From Cristatella mucedo (Eukaryota; Bryozoa; Phylactolaemata; Cristatellidae): a stretch of 64,000 nucleotides of DNA. The notes under the pieces are model-generated. The model was not told the DNA's origin and ran no database searches. It worked only from the letters and a program-made list of their open reading frames with translations. Both the position numbers and the translations under genes were made by a program. Below are positions 1 through 10,930 of the stretch, piece by piece (the stretch's first letter is position 1; the number at the start of each line of letters is the position of its first letter). Location of the stretch: the NCBI GenBank assembly GCA_009760855.2, contig WPIO01000220.1:62001-126000 (forward strand), written 5' to 3'.

Positions 1-2044
1 TACCCTTTCAAACTGAGTAGTGATACAATACGAGGAGCTGAGAATTACACAAGAGACGCCTTCGCTAACCTTGCTTTAAAATTTTGACCTGGTGTGTTTC
101 ATAGGAAAGTCATTCCGGCATTCGACGACAGACTGCTTGGGCAACAGTAGCTGATCCCTGTTGCTTAACAGATACTGACCCCGAGACTTTTCGCAAACTA
201 AAATGAACATGCGGGACTCTATTCTTAGCGAAAAGATCCGTCTGTTGCGTTATACCGAAGTTAACTTAAGCTAATCTAGCTTACGCTGAACCGTCTTTAG
301 GTCGGTGGTCACCTGTGTAATTGGCATGTGGGTTCCCGTTCCGAGTTGATGGAATTGCTTCTCTATCTCTTAAAAGCAACCTATCTGGCTTATCGCTTGC
401 CAACGAGAGGTTAAAGCTCGCCTTGTTTCTATTGCCTGCAGGCCTGGCTGGCTTCCTTCACAGGGCTGCATCTAAGCGCTGGGATTTTCTTGGTCCTTAT
501 AAGGACGCTTGCCTAATGGCTAATGTTGTAATGCACTTACGTCTATGCTAGGAGTCCAAATCGCTCGTTCTTCTATACACAAAAAAAGTAAAGGTAAGCT
601 CATTTAATTCCGCCAGCCTCATGTGTGTGGCGTCACAAAAGTGATAGCGGTTCCCACTGTGATTACAGCTGGAAATTCGATACGGCAGCCGTATTCTATC
701 TGGCAGCTCATCTGTCGGAAGTTAGTGATTTATTTTTGCAAGTGAGTGACGACCAAATAGTGCGTAAAGGAGCATTCTTTCTTGCTTCCCTGCATACGCG
801 CCAGAGTAGAGTACAGTCATCTACTTGTACCGGCAGGAGAGCCTCAAGGTTCTTGGGGTAAGACTGTAAGCTGAAAAAATACGAAACTCATCACAGATCA
901 CTCACACAGTGGACCACGAGTCAGTAGCGAGGATTGGGTTCACTAGGGCCAACCCAGAGCCTGTTTGATGCAGTCAATCGTAGCAAAATTCCGAAGAGTG
1001 TGGCAATAGACTCATCCGCCCCACGGATCACCAGTTTACAGCCTGAAGGTCCACTGGGCCCCTAACTACCCCCCCTTCGCCCTTGCTATGACTGAAGCGA
1101 GAGTAGAGTATCAGAGAAACATCAACCCATATCTGTCTGTATGCGTGGGCAAGTCAGGGTGCTTTTTCAGGATGAGCTTCTAAGAAAAGACAATAAGCTA
1201 TCTCATTAAGTGTACCTTCATGTCTCTGAAATGTCATAGGAATCTGATCGTCAAAGTGTTAGTCAAATTAAGTAAGTGTAGTGGGGAGCTGCCACAGAGA
1301 GCACTGCTGGTGCCTATGGCAGGCTCGAAGCCCTTTTCGTTGAAGCTGCTTAAACCTTTAAAGAAATCAAGCATTCTTCCTTATTGATAAATTGCTGCTC
1401 TGTGTATGCGTAATAAACTAAACCATTCCTAAAGCTAATCATCTCAAATGATTATTTATTTCACGGACAGTTTGTGGCATTAGTCTGCCTACTGAGAGTC
1501 CACCGGTAGTGAATTAATGGACTGGTAATAGGCATACATTTTCACCCCGCGTAAGCCTACCTACTGAATATTCTCTCGCTTCTACGACGAGCAGTCACAT
1601 ATACAATATTTCCGATCTTGGCAAGGACAAGGTCTAGTCAATCGCTTAAGACCTACGTAGGGCGCAGCTAAACAAATGAAACCGGTGGCTTCAGCTGGAT
1701 TCGGCTAAATAGTGGGCGTTGCACTGGCATGCTGTCATTTACAGCTTCCACGTTCGGAGTAGCTGATCTGAGCCTTTCAAGTGCCCTCACCTCTGCTTCG
1801 AATGCTCTCCCAATGTGCAGCTTACTGCAGACAGTATTCTAGTCCATGATACCACCGAGGTTGCTATTTCTGTTTTCCTTATCTCGGCACTGTTGTTTTT
1901 GAATAAACGAGAAATATGCCAGCACGTGGAGAGCAAGCCAGAGAATTGATATCGGAGAAAAGCTTCGCGAGACAAACAGGCTGCCATTTTCAGCTCTGAA
2001 GAAGACGTCGAGGTGCTAGAGCTCCGAGCCGTCAAGCTGAGCTA
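1..2044. other. 5' flank without recognised features
   Basis: CpG-rich, no long reading frame with a motif and no repeat that I recognise. Confidence 0.6.
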
Positions 2045-2195
2045 CAGTCCTATAGGGTGGCGTGCTCTCTCTCGGCCGAGGTCGTGGGATTGAGTCGTTC
2101 AGTGATTGGTCCTGTATTACCCACTGTGAGCGGTGGTGATGGCCGTTAAGACTCTAGTGCTGCTATTTAAACGAGGCTGTGCAATCAGCTAACCT
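2045..2195 (+). mobile_element. SINE-1 copy, diverged
   Basis: Contains GAGGTCGTGGGATTGAGTCG (B box region), TGTGAGCGGTGGTGATGGCC and ACGAGGCTGTGCAATCAGCT in the family order. Confidence 0.75.
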
Positions 2196-2649
2196 TTTTT
2201 CTTTTCTTGCGTATGGCCTGTTTCGATCTCCCTTCTTATAGGAAGTTGGCATGGTAAGTGTTACCCAGTAAGTCTTGCATTATATTTGCTCTATCCTAGA
2301 GCGCTGATTAGAAAACTGCTTTTATTTGAAAGATAGTAAATTACCTTCGTGAATGAATTGTAACTCTCCACGATTGCCTTGATTACCTAACGCCTCAGTA
2401 TTTGCTTGTTATATGAGGAGCTTCTGGTGTCCCATTAATAGGGAAGCTTGTGGGGCGCTTCAATGATTTCACCAGCGAGTCATCTGCAAGCCTTGTCAGA
2501 GTATTACAAGCGTAGTGTACGGCTTAATGAACGGGCTGCAAGCATTATCAGCCGGATTAAGGCTGATGATCAATACTTGTGGCTCCTGAATTGCAACGGC
2601 TAAGAAGCGATTATAAGTATATAAATATAAATATAACTTATGTGTACAA

Positions 2650-3535
2650 CACCCTACTCCAGCATATCTCCTGTCGAATCAGCTCGAAATCTAGGTTTCA
2701 TATTACAAATCGACCTCTCGTTAGACGACCATATCAGCTCCACAGTCAAATCTGCCTATTTTCAGCATCATAACATTGCTAAAATTCGGGGTTGTTTAGA
2801 TAAGGATACTATGTCCAAGTTGGTCCATGCATTCGTGACATCTCGTCTCGACTTCTGCAACTCACTGCTTACTGGCCTACCAGCATGTGCGATCAGGCGA
2901 TTGCAGCTGGTGCAAAACTTTGCAGCTAGGCTTGTCTGTCGTGAGCGTCGCAGTTGCCACATTACTCCACTTCTCGCCGACCTGCACTGGCTACCAGTCA
3001 AGCAATGGATTGACTTCAAGGTTTTGTAGCTCACTTATAGGTCACTTCATTCTATGGCTCTAGCCTGTCTCTCCGATATACTCCCCCATCAGGCCAAGCA
3101 TCATACCACCCGCATTTCGGAATCCAACAGTCTAGAAATACCTCGTACAAACCTCAAATCCTTTGGAGACCGTGCATTTAGTTCGTATGCTCCTAAAGCC
3201 TGGAACTCCCTCCCGACCTGCGTCAGAACATCCCCTGAACTGACCACATTTAAAAGGAACTTAAAAACACACCTATTTAGGACAGCATTTAGTGGGTCCC
3301 TGTGATTTGTCCTTCACGTGCTTATGCATGCTGACACTGTGCATGCTGCCACTAACCACATTTGCATGCTGACCCTGTGCATATCACCCCTAACCATGTT
3401 ATTCATTTTGTTTGTTTTTCAAGCATGATTTTACTTACCATTCAATTGCATTTCCCTTTGCAGCAAATGTAAAGCGCCTAGAAAGAGATTAAGTTCTCTG
3501 AGGGCGCTTTATCAAGTACATTATTATTATTAATA
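2650..3535 (+). mobile_element. LINE-A copy, 3' end with in-frame stop
   Basis: This is the C-terminal third of the LINE-A reverse transcriptase (from S-P-V-E-S-A-R-N-L-G to T-A-F-S-G-S-L, 2660-3304) and the complete 3' UTR with hairpin at 3473-3511 and an ATT tail. A TAG at 3027-3029 interrupts the frame after D-F-K-V-L; the same frame resumes at once. The copy is therefore dead. Confidence 0.9.
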
Positions 3536-3540
3536 TTGCT

Positions 3541-3660
3541 ATTAACTTAATCTCTATTCAGGCGCTTCATGTAAGCCACGGGGCTCGAGCTGACGACTGC
3601 CGCCATCGATAGATTCGCCTTGACCTCAGCCCGCGGCGCGCGCCTTAACCACTGCTATAA
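3541..3660 (-). mobile_element. SINE-2 copy, tail to tail with LINE-A
   Basis: Minus strand. Tail CTTAATCTCTATTCAGGCGCT at 3548-3570 (partial hairpin), B box region GGGGCTCGAGCTG at 3580, A box region at about 3640-3655. Confidence 0.75.
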
Positions 3661-3837
3661 TCTGCGACGAGGCCACAGAAAAGCCGGTGTATTGAGACAG
3701 GCACTCGGTTGTGAGTCCAGACACCTCACTGGCATTTGAGTTGATTTGAGCTCTAGGCCACGGAGCCGTTGGTGTACGTTTCGACTACAATTGAAGGCCT
3801 AGAACCCTCCGATACTATCAAATAGACTTGTCCACGT

Positions 3838-4040
3838 TATGGATACAGACTTTCCCATGCCAAGGTATGGGTGTTCTTTATTTCTGCCGTGTTCCGGCTA
3901 ATGTCGGCAGCTCGGCATACCTTCGCGCATCAATGTAGCACCTACATGTCACTAGCCGCGCTGCAAGATTCATTGTCGAGCGTCGGCTGAGACCGGCACC
4001 ATTACAAGCACTGCGCTGGCGGCCTAGTCCGGACGCGGAT
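3838..4040 (+). repeat. Dispersed repeat R4, copy 1
   Basis: Resembles 7160-7360 in ordered blocks (TATGGAT, GTGTTCTT near CTGCCGTGTTCC, GCACCTACATGTCACTAGCC, GAGCGCTGCG-type GCACTGCGCTGGCG). Low identity; unclassified. Confidence 0.4.
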
Positions 4041-4269
4041 GCAGCACACCGCGTTTGTAACGAAAGCAATAGAGAAGCGCTCCTTCGAAGGGGCCTACGG
4101 TGAATCGTTCGTTAGGTCTTGCCTAAGTCTAGGCCAAGAATTAGATTCAAGCGCGTCTTCGGAGTCTTTCTATCAGTCATGCCGAAGTCTTGGACCGCCC
4201 CTATTCTAGGTGACATGTGAACGAAAGACTGAAGCAGGGCCGAAGCAAGACTCGCCATGTAAACGCCGC

Positions 4270-4830
4270 TTTAGAGCTATAAGCACCCGATGATGGCGTC
4301 GCGGTACATCCCACAGGCAGAGGCTGACGTGCAACCCTGCTCGGCGGCATGCCGCGGGCCATGGCCGCCTTTCGCTTGGTGGAGTCGCGCGCGAGGCTGC
4401 CGTCCCGAGCCGCCAGCCAGCTGCCTGCTGGACGCAGGGTTCGCGAAAGACGCCCACCCAGTCGCTTTGAACTGGCTCGGGGCGCGGATGACGCGTTCAG
4501 CCGCCCCCTCCGCCCCTCCCCCACCGTTCGACCGCTGCCACGAAGCTGCGGCCTCAGCTGGGGTCTCGCCCACGATCTGGCGCTGCACTGCTGCAGGAGA
4601 CGCTTGCAGCTCTCCTCCCCGGTCTCAAGTGCTAGCCGCTGTACTGGGGCCGAATGCGGCGGCCTCCAGCTACTAGCCGGCGCGAGCTCGGTGAAAGGGA
4701 ATTCAGCGGGCATTTATTTGGACCGATCCGCGGCGGAAGTGTCAGGGCGCAGTGGCGGACGGTGAGCTCGTTCAGGCTACCGGTGGCTCTCGGAACATAG
4801 AGCTCTGACCAGTCGCCCCGGCCCGCCATG
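4270..4830. other. GC- and CpG-rich block in the 5' flank
   Basis: High GC keeps several overlapping frames open on both strands (up to 170 codons), but none shows a motif or consistent codon pattern, so I call no gene. It could be an unmethylated CpG island, a distal promoter or an unclassified repeat. Confidence 0.5.
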
Positions 4831-5639
4831 TGGCGTACGATGCTTACTAAGCCTGTGACTACGGACGCCAGAGCAGCAGTTGCGTCTCTCCCTGATAAAT
4901 TCGTAATACGTAATGGCGGGTTACGTCTCCTAGATCTAACTCAAAATCTTCTCCTAAATCCAACTTTTTTCTAGTGACGTTCTGACGTCCGCTTAGGGCT
5001 GATTACTTTTTATTGACAAAGTTCGCCGAAAAATGCCGCTCCAGGGACGTCTTATTTAGGAAAAAGTCACATTTTTGAGCTCGATGTACTACTTCCGGTG
5101 TAAATAGGTCTTTCAAAAAATAATTGTATTCACTATGTTCCGGTCATTCGTCGTTAACCAAAACTGGGGATTGCATTTATAACTTGTTTGTCTTTATTTA
5201 CAAAAACTTTCAAAACCTTCAAAATTTCAGATGTCTTCCTTACAGCTCAGCGACGATCACTAGTACCGATTCACTGCCGCAGCCTTGACTTTTTTTTGCA
5301 ACCGACGCACGACCTAATGTGATTGTAACCTTAAGTCACAGTTGGAATTTGAGATTTCGTAGTGATTATCCGAGTTTCAGTTGTAGCCGAATGGAAAAGT
5401 GAAAGACCGGATCCTTCCGTCTATGACTAATTAAAAAAATTACTTCAATATTCCCGATTTGTCGAATGCTCAGCGATTTGGAGCCGCGGCTCCCTCATTT
5501 TAGCTACGCTGTGAAGTCATTGTAATTGGCTCACAACGCTGGGAGTATTCTTGGAGAAGTAGAACTTGGACGCTGTCTGGTGTCAAAACAAATTCGAGAT
5601 TTCTGAAATCTTAATGAGAGGCTCGAGCGACTTATTAAA

Positions 5640-5795
5640 AATAATATATTATATTAATATAATTCATTTATATAGCGCCCCAAAAGAAATTAATCTCTAT
5701 TCAGGCGCTTCACATATGCCTCGGGGCTCGAGCCCACGACCTCAGTCAGACCTTGGTCGGAGCGAGCACCTTAACCGCTTGACCAAACCAGCTCG
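5640..5795 (-). mobile_element. SINE-2 copy
   Basis: Minus strand, full length: hairpin tail at 5672-5715, B box region GGGCTCGAGCCC at 5722-5734, head ending with GACCAAACCAGCTCGGCG at 5781-5798. Confidence 0.85.
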
Positions 5796-6129
5796 GCGAT
5801 GTCCTTGTGTAGGCACTGAGCAGCATCGTAATGCCCCTCTATTATGGATAATGAGCGTGACAGCTGAACCTTGATTACTAACTATGAGCTTTGCAGCTGA
5901 GCTTGACAGCTGAACCTCGATTACAACCATAAAATATGCCGCTGAATTTGAACTGAGCCGCCTATGAAATAGCAACGATAAGCCGAAGCTTATAAGCAAT
6001 GCGATATATTATGGCGTACAAGCGAGATAATTACATGACTTGTGACGCGGCCGTCATATACGGCATGAGCCTGAACGCATAGGCTCTCTTGGATAAACGT
6101 TCTGCTGGGCAGTACCTAGCGTACCTAAT

Positions 6130-6660
6130 GTACCTAGCGCTGAGCGCGAGCTGCCGTAAGCGTGTTAGTGAGTCGGGTAGAAGTCAGCTGTCGTATCAGC
6201 CGTAATATACAATCTATTGTTATGCTTTTTCTATTGAGGCTTGTTATTAATGTATCGTGCAGGATATCGAGCACTGTGCGGTTATCGTCAGCATATCCCG
6301 AGCGTCAGGCCTTAGCATATTTCATGCTGTGTATGGTGCCGCCGCTACCCGAACCGGCGAGAGTGTGGGCATGTCGTCGCCATCATGCGGTGCCGCTCCA
6401 GGCCAATGTTCCGTCCGCCCAACGGGCGCGTTCTATGGTGGCACGTGACATATCCCCTTTTAACTACTGGGCGCTTCGGAACTGCTTACGCTACTACCGC
6501 TACATCCGTACATACGCTCGCTCCCTTGTGTTGCCTGTATACGTTACGATACAGCCGCCTTCAACAACTGACCAACACCACAGCACGCTTGTGGGGGTTT
6601 GTTTATCGTCGCGCCACCATCGCGCGCCCACGAGCCCCTACTAGGGTCTCGCGGTCATAA
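6130..6660 (+). repeat. CpG-rich dispersed repeat R3, longest copy
   Basis: Its right half (6360-6650) matches 35757-36080 on the minus strand (blocks GTTCCGTCCGCCCAACGGG, GGCACGTGAC, GCGCCCACGAGCCCCTA). Its left half (6140-6330) matches 61705-61880 on the plus strand (GAGCGCGAGCTGCCGTAAGC, CGTATCAGCC, GAGCACTGTG). Reading frames through the right half share R-R-x-x-I-A-R-P-R-A-P-T with the other copy, so it may once have been coding. No family recognised. Confidence 0.55.
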
Positions 6661-6859
6661 CAGCTCCCGGCTAGAATGTCAACAAATAAAAATACGTAAC
6701 AATAATATTAAGTAGTTTGCATAGCGTCCAAGGAAAACCAAATTTATTGCCCTTGAAACGTTACTGTTCTGTTCCCAGTTCCTAAATTGTGATGGCCAAG
6801 AACAGGCTATCCGATGATCTTATGGCGAAGGCGGCATCAAAGTCGCATTTGTGTATTTA

Positions 6860-7035
6860 ATGGCTCACTAGGTAAGGCGGTTGATTTTCACAACCTCGGC
6901 CCGATGTCATGGGTTCGAATCTTGTGGTGGGCGATCCTTTATCGCCGCTGCAAGCGGTGGTGATAGCCGTCAAGGCTCTTCTGTCGCTATACAAAAAGAG
7001 GCTGTTTAATCAGCTTGTATTTGTTTATTTATTTT
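6860..7035 (+). mobile_element. SINE-1 copy
   Basis: Full-length: TGGCTCACTAGGTAAGG head, GGGTTCGAATC B box region at 6910, body, tail with CTATACAAAAAGAGGCTGTT and a TTTATT-rich end. Confidence 0.87.
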
Positions 7036-7159
7036 ATTTATAGACCTTGGCATTGAAGCTGAGCGGTCCATTCGCCGCTGAGCCTCACAAGAGTGTGTGG
7101 ATGTCGCGGCCTCTTTCGAGTGCCCGTAACCATGCATCGCTGTCAATTAGACTACTCTG

Positions 7160-7360
7160 CACTATGGATGTGAACTTTTTTAGGTGAAGATACGAGTGCT
7201 CTTCGTTACTGTCTCGTTCCTCTGCAGTCAACATACCGCAGGCAATGGTGCCGCACCTGCAAGTCGTTAGCCACGACTACGAGGCTTAGGGCTTCGTCGG
7301 TATTCATTTGCAGAGACGAGCAACAGTACGAGCGCTGCGCTTTCGATCTGGCTCTGTCCT
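7160..7360 (+). repeat. Dispersed repeat R4, copy 2
   Basis: Counterpart of 3838-4040: TATGGATGTGAAC, GTGCTCTTCG, GCACCTGCAAGTCGTTAGCC, GAGCGCTGCGCTTTCG. Confidence 0.4.
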
Positions 7361-7714
7361 GAAAAACGCGGAAGCTCAACATTCGTTGGTCATGCAGGCG
7401 CTTTGCAGCTTGCAGGAGGAAAGCAATAACAAATGATTAATGACATGCAAAGTGTCACACTTAGACGAGGGTACAAAAGCACTTAGCACTGACGTGCTTA
7501 GACCGGCGTGTAAAAAGCAACAAGACAACTTTAAGGACCCTACGTGGGTAAGAACCCTGCTTGCAAATTCACACTGAACCGCTCACTATTGAGCACGATA
7601 AACATACAGGAACAAACAGACAAGTTTACTGGAGCCAGGGAAAGCTGAGCAACGATCTGGCTGGAAGATGCGATGTAGGCAATTCAGGCATTCCGACCCA
7701 GCCGCCAGCTGTCT

Positions 7715-9590
7715 TAATAATAATAACAATAACAATAATAATAATGCACTTTATGAAGCGCCCTCAGAGAACTTGATCTCTCTCTATAGGCGCTTTACAT
7801 TTGCTGCAAAAAGAAACGCAATTGAATGGTGAGTAAAATCATGCTTGATAAACAAGCAAAATTAATAACATGGTTAGGGGTGACATGCACAGGCTCAGCA
7901 TGCAAATGTGGTTGGTGGCAGCATGCACAGTGTCACCACGCATAAGCACATGAACGATGAATCACAGGGACCCACTAAATGCTGTCCTAAATAGGTGTGT
8001 TTTTAAGTTCCTTTTAAATGTGGTCAGGTCAGGGGATGTTCTGATGCAGGTCGGGAGGGAGTTCCAGGCTTTGGGAGCATACGAGCTAAATGCACGGTCT
8101 CCAAAGGATTTGAGGTTTGTACGAGGTATTTCTAATCTGTTGGATTCCGAAAAGCGGGTGGTACGATGCTTGGCCTGATAGGGGAGTATATCTGAGAGAT
8201 AGGCTGGAGCTAAAGAATGAAGGGACCTAAAAGTGAGCGACAAAACCTTGAAGTCAATCCATTGCTTGACTGGTAGCCAGTGCAGGTCGGCAAGACGTTG
8301 TGTAATGTGGCAACTGCGACGCTCACGACTGACAAGCCTAGCTGCAGAGTTTTGCACCAGTTGCAATCGCCTGATCGCACATGCTTGTAGGCCAGTAAGC
8401 ACTGAGTTGCAGAAGTCGAGACGAGATGTCACGAATGCATGGACCAACTTAGACGTGGTATACTTATCTAAACAACCCCGAATTTTAGCAATGTTATGAT
8501 GCTGAAAATAGGCAGATTCGACTATGGAGCTGATATGGTCGTCTAACGAGAGGTCTCTTTGGAATATGACACCTAGATTTCGAGCTGATTCAACAGGAGA
8601 TATGCAGGCAGAGCCAATTTTGAACTTCTGCCGTTTCAATTTGTGAATCACACTGGGTTTTCCCATAACTAGTAAGTTAGTTTTATCTTTTAGTTTTAGA
8701 AAATTTGCTGCCATCCATGTGCGGATGTCATCAATACATGCAGCAAGTGAGTTGAGAGAATTTGAGGTGCTCGAAGGCTTGGAGGGATCAAAGCAAAGGT
8801 ACAAGTGAGCGTCATCCGCATAGAAGTGAAAGCCTAGATTGTGCTTGGCAATCACATCAGCAAGAGGGAGAGTATAAACCGTGAAAAGAACCGGACCTAG
8901 CACGGAGCCACGAGGTACTCCATATTTCAGAGGTACTTCAGATGATCTTTGTCCATTCACATCAATACTCTGGAATCTCCCCCTAAGATAGGACCTGAAC
9001 CACTGCAGAGCAGTGCCAGCGATGCCCAGGCGAGATGAGAGGTGCTCTAGAAGAACTTTGTGATTGATGGTATCAAAAGCTGCCGAAAGATCAATCAAAA
9101 CAAGCAGAGACACTCTACCCATGTCTGCCTTCCTGAGTAGGTCGTTGCATACCCTAAGCAATGCTGACTCTGTGGAGTGATTAGCTCTAAAGCCGGACTG
9201 GAACTTACTAGCAAGGTGTGAGGTTTCGATATATGAGTTCAGCTGGTCTGCCACGACCCGTTGCAGTGTCTTGTATAGGAATGGTAGAAGGGAGACTGGG
9301 CGGTAGTTGCTTAAGTTCTCTTGGTCTAATGTCGCTTTCTTGAGAACTGGCCCGATTACAGCTTTTTTGATAGGTGCTGGTACATGACCCGAGGCTAACG
9401 ACATAATGACATTAAAAAATATAAGTAAGCCTGGCTGTAATTTGAATGGACTCACAAATCTGTAATCCAGATTAAGCAATGTAGAAACCTTTGAATAATC
9501 TGGAACTATTAAGCAAACTTCCCTTCGAAGCTGTCCAGATACTTCGTCGCATATGGGTCCTACGCTGACCCATGATGGCTTTTATGTTAG
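7715..9590 (-). mobile_element. LINE-A, best copy: CR1/L2-like non-LTR retrotransposon, 5' truncated
   Basis: The element reads from about 9590 down to an (ATT)n tail near 7715-7745. It contains the only long intact reverse transcriptase frame in the window and a 3' UTR ending in the conserved hairpin (7755-7797) typical of all LINE-A copies here. The endonuclease part and any ORF1 are missing, so it is a 5'-truncated copy. It lies about 2.6 kb upstream of coding exon 1 of the LIM gene, in opposite orientation. Confidence 0.9.
7962..9479 (-). CDS. Reverse transcriptase of LINE-A (505 codons open, 5' truncated)
   Basis: The frame encodes an RNA-directed DNA polymerase of the CR1/L2-like non-LTR group. 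Visible motifs in order: N-Y-R-P-V-S-L-L-P-F (near residue 60), F-Q-S-G-F-R-A-N-H-S-T, L-I-D-L-S-A-A-F-D-T (catalytic Asp of motif A), G-V-P-R-G-S-V-L-G-P (motif B, where the usual Q is R), F-H-F-Y-A-D-D (motif C, both catalytic Asp intact, near 8811-8827), then the C-terminal domain ending T-A-F-S-G-S-L. The L-K-D-K-T-N segment is one residue shorter than the usual L-N-D-D-K-T. The frame stays open upstream of 9479 to about 9584, so the first Met-like codon is not the true start. No endonuclease is attached, so the copy cannot move on its own. Confidence 0.88.
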   Translation of the reverse strand: MLNLDYRFVSPFKLQPGLLIFFNVIMSLASGHVPAPIKKAVIGPVLKKATLDQENLSNYRPVSLLPFLYKTLQRVVADQLNSYIETSHLASKFQSGFRANHSTESALLRVCNDLLRKADMGRVSLLVLIDLSAAFDTINHKVLLEHLSSRLGIAGTALQWFRSYLRGRFQSIDVNGQRSSEVPLKYGVPRGSVLGPVLFTVYTLPLADVIAKHNLGFHFYADDAHLYLCFDPSKPSSTSNSLNSLAACIDDIRTWMAANFLKLKDKTNLLVMGKPSVIHKLKRQKFKIGSACISPVESARNLGVIFQRDLSLDDHISSIVESAYFQHHNIAKIRGCLDKYTTSKLVHAFVTSRLDFCNSVLTGLQACAIRRLQLVQNSAARLVSRERRSCHITQRLADLHWLPVKQWIDFKVLSLTFRSLHSLAPAYLSDILPYQAKHRTTRFSESNRLEIPRTNLKSFGDRAFSSYAPKAWNSLPTCIRTSPDLTTFKRNLKTHLFRTAFSGSL

Positions 9591-10679
9591 TTCACCCAGG
9601 CAAGACAGGTGGCTGCCGCGGTCGAGATACCTGAACGGCCAATTTCACGCCCTCCTGCAGGCTTTTCAATCTAACTCCAATTAATAACTGGTAGCCTCAA
9701 ATTAATAGCCTTTAATTTAAAAGCTCCCCATGCTGAAGACGAACTTTCCAACGAGCCTCAAAAGGTCTGCTAGGCAAATTTCGTAGCCTTCCTTTGTGGC
9801 CAATGATGCGGAGGCGGCTTGTCCAAAGCCCAGTACTGGCTTCCGCTGGGGCCTCTTAACCCTCTTTATTGATTGTAGCCGTCCTGTCTTTCAGAGATAG
9901 ATTATCATGTTGGATTGGCTGCATCAATCATCGTCAGGATTGGTCTGCAGGGGAAAGGGCTGACAGCCCATCAAAGCTTACTGGCCGAATTGAGCCAAAT
10001 CGTTTGGGGAGAACAAATATTAGGGTCTGAGGTGTCTGAAGGCATACTTGGCTAGGATCGATATGGAATTCTGATGGTGACCTGGCTTTAAACCGCCAAT
10101 GTTTTATTGGTATCCGTCGTATTTTATTGTAATCTCGGGAAATGGAAACCTGGAAGGCCCGGAGCGATTATATCGGGCCGCAAGGCGACCCAGATACCTG
10201 CAGTAAGCAAGGTTATGTAAGCGTTAATGCTTTCTGATGAATTCCAGACAACGAGCTATGAATTTAGAAAAATAAATGTATTCACTCTTCTTCTCTTTAG
10301 TTGTCTGCGGTATGGTCATCGGAGGCATCCGCTCGTTTACATTGCGATTGAGTATGCCTAGCTGTAGTGGTGAAACTACCGACTTCGGGCCAACAGGGAT
10401 CCCCTCTGAACGTTTTCCTGGAAATTCGTGTCTTTCCATTGAGGAACTGAAGGGCTGCAATCGGGAGCTTCAAGACGGTTGCTTAGAAATTACTATCTCT
10501 GATTAGGGTCTTGAGGTTCCTATCTCTAGGCTGCCATTCGTAACTTGTAAGGATTAAACGGGTCCAGTTTTGCTAGGAGTGTGCACAATCCTTCCTCGAT
10601 ATTTCACGTATAGCATCATTTTCCTATTGTCAGAGGCCAAACATCCTCGGTTGTGAAGAACCTGCTGATGCTGCCACCT
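9591..10679. other. Intergenic stretch without recognised features
   Basis: Unique-looking sequence between the LINE-A copy and the promoter-like block. The short frame at 10276-10506 has no recognisable motif. Confidence 0.55.
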
Positions 10680-10930
10680 TCAGCCATTACCGGGGAGGGG
10701 CTGGCTTCTATCGAAGGGGAATTTGGTTCCGCCCAAGGGGCGGTCTCTCCGCCACACATGGCCACCGACTCGAGCTCCTTGCTTCTGTGCACAGCCCTCT
10801 TTCTGATTGGCTGGTGCTAAAGGTCAGGGGCCTGCGCCAGTAATCAGCCGTAGCTCGCTCCGGCCGCCGCTACCTGCCGCTCCCGGATCTGCGGAAGACT
10901 CGCCCGACTGCGTTTCGACCAACAGGGGCT
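10680..10930 (+). promoter_or_regulatory. Possible promoter / CpG-rich block upstream of the LIM gene
   Basis: This GC- and CpG-rich block lies 1.2-1.5 kb upstream of coding exon 1. It holds a GC-box-like GGGGCGG at 10737-10743 inside the perfect inverted repeat CCGCCC-AAG-GGGCGG (10729-10743), and a reverse CCAAT box (ATTGG) at 10806-10810. Exon 1 begins with its ATG directly after an acceptor, so a promoter and a non-coding exon must lie upstream, and this is the nearest candidate. The flank is CpG-rich generally, which weakens the case. I could not pick a convincing donor for the first exon. Confidence 0.3.

Noticed and set aside
2768..3034. Frame antisense to a LINE-A copy, also seen at 8233-8499, 43387-43635 and 50240-50491
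   Set aside because: It recurs only because the LINE sequence recurs; it is the shadow of the reverse transcriptase frame.
4201..4765. Overlapping long frames on both strands (up to 170 codons)
   Set aside because: High GC lowers stop frequency in all frames; no domain or splice context supports coding.
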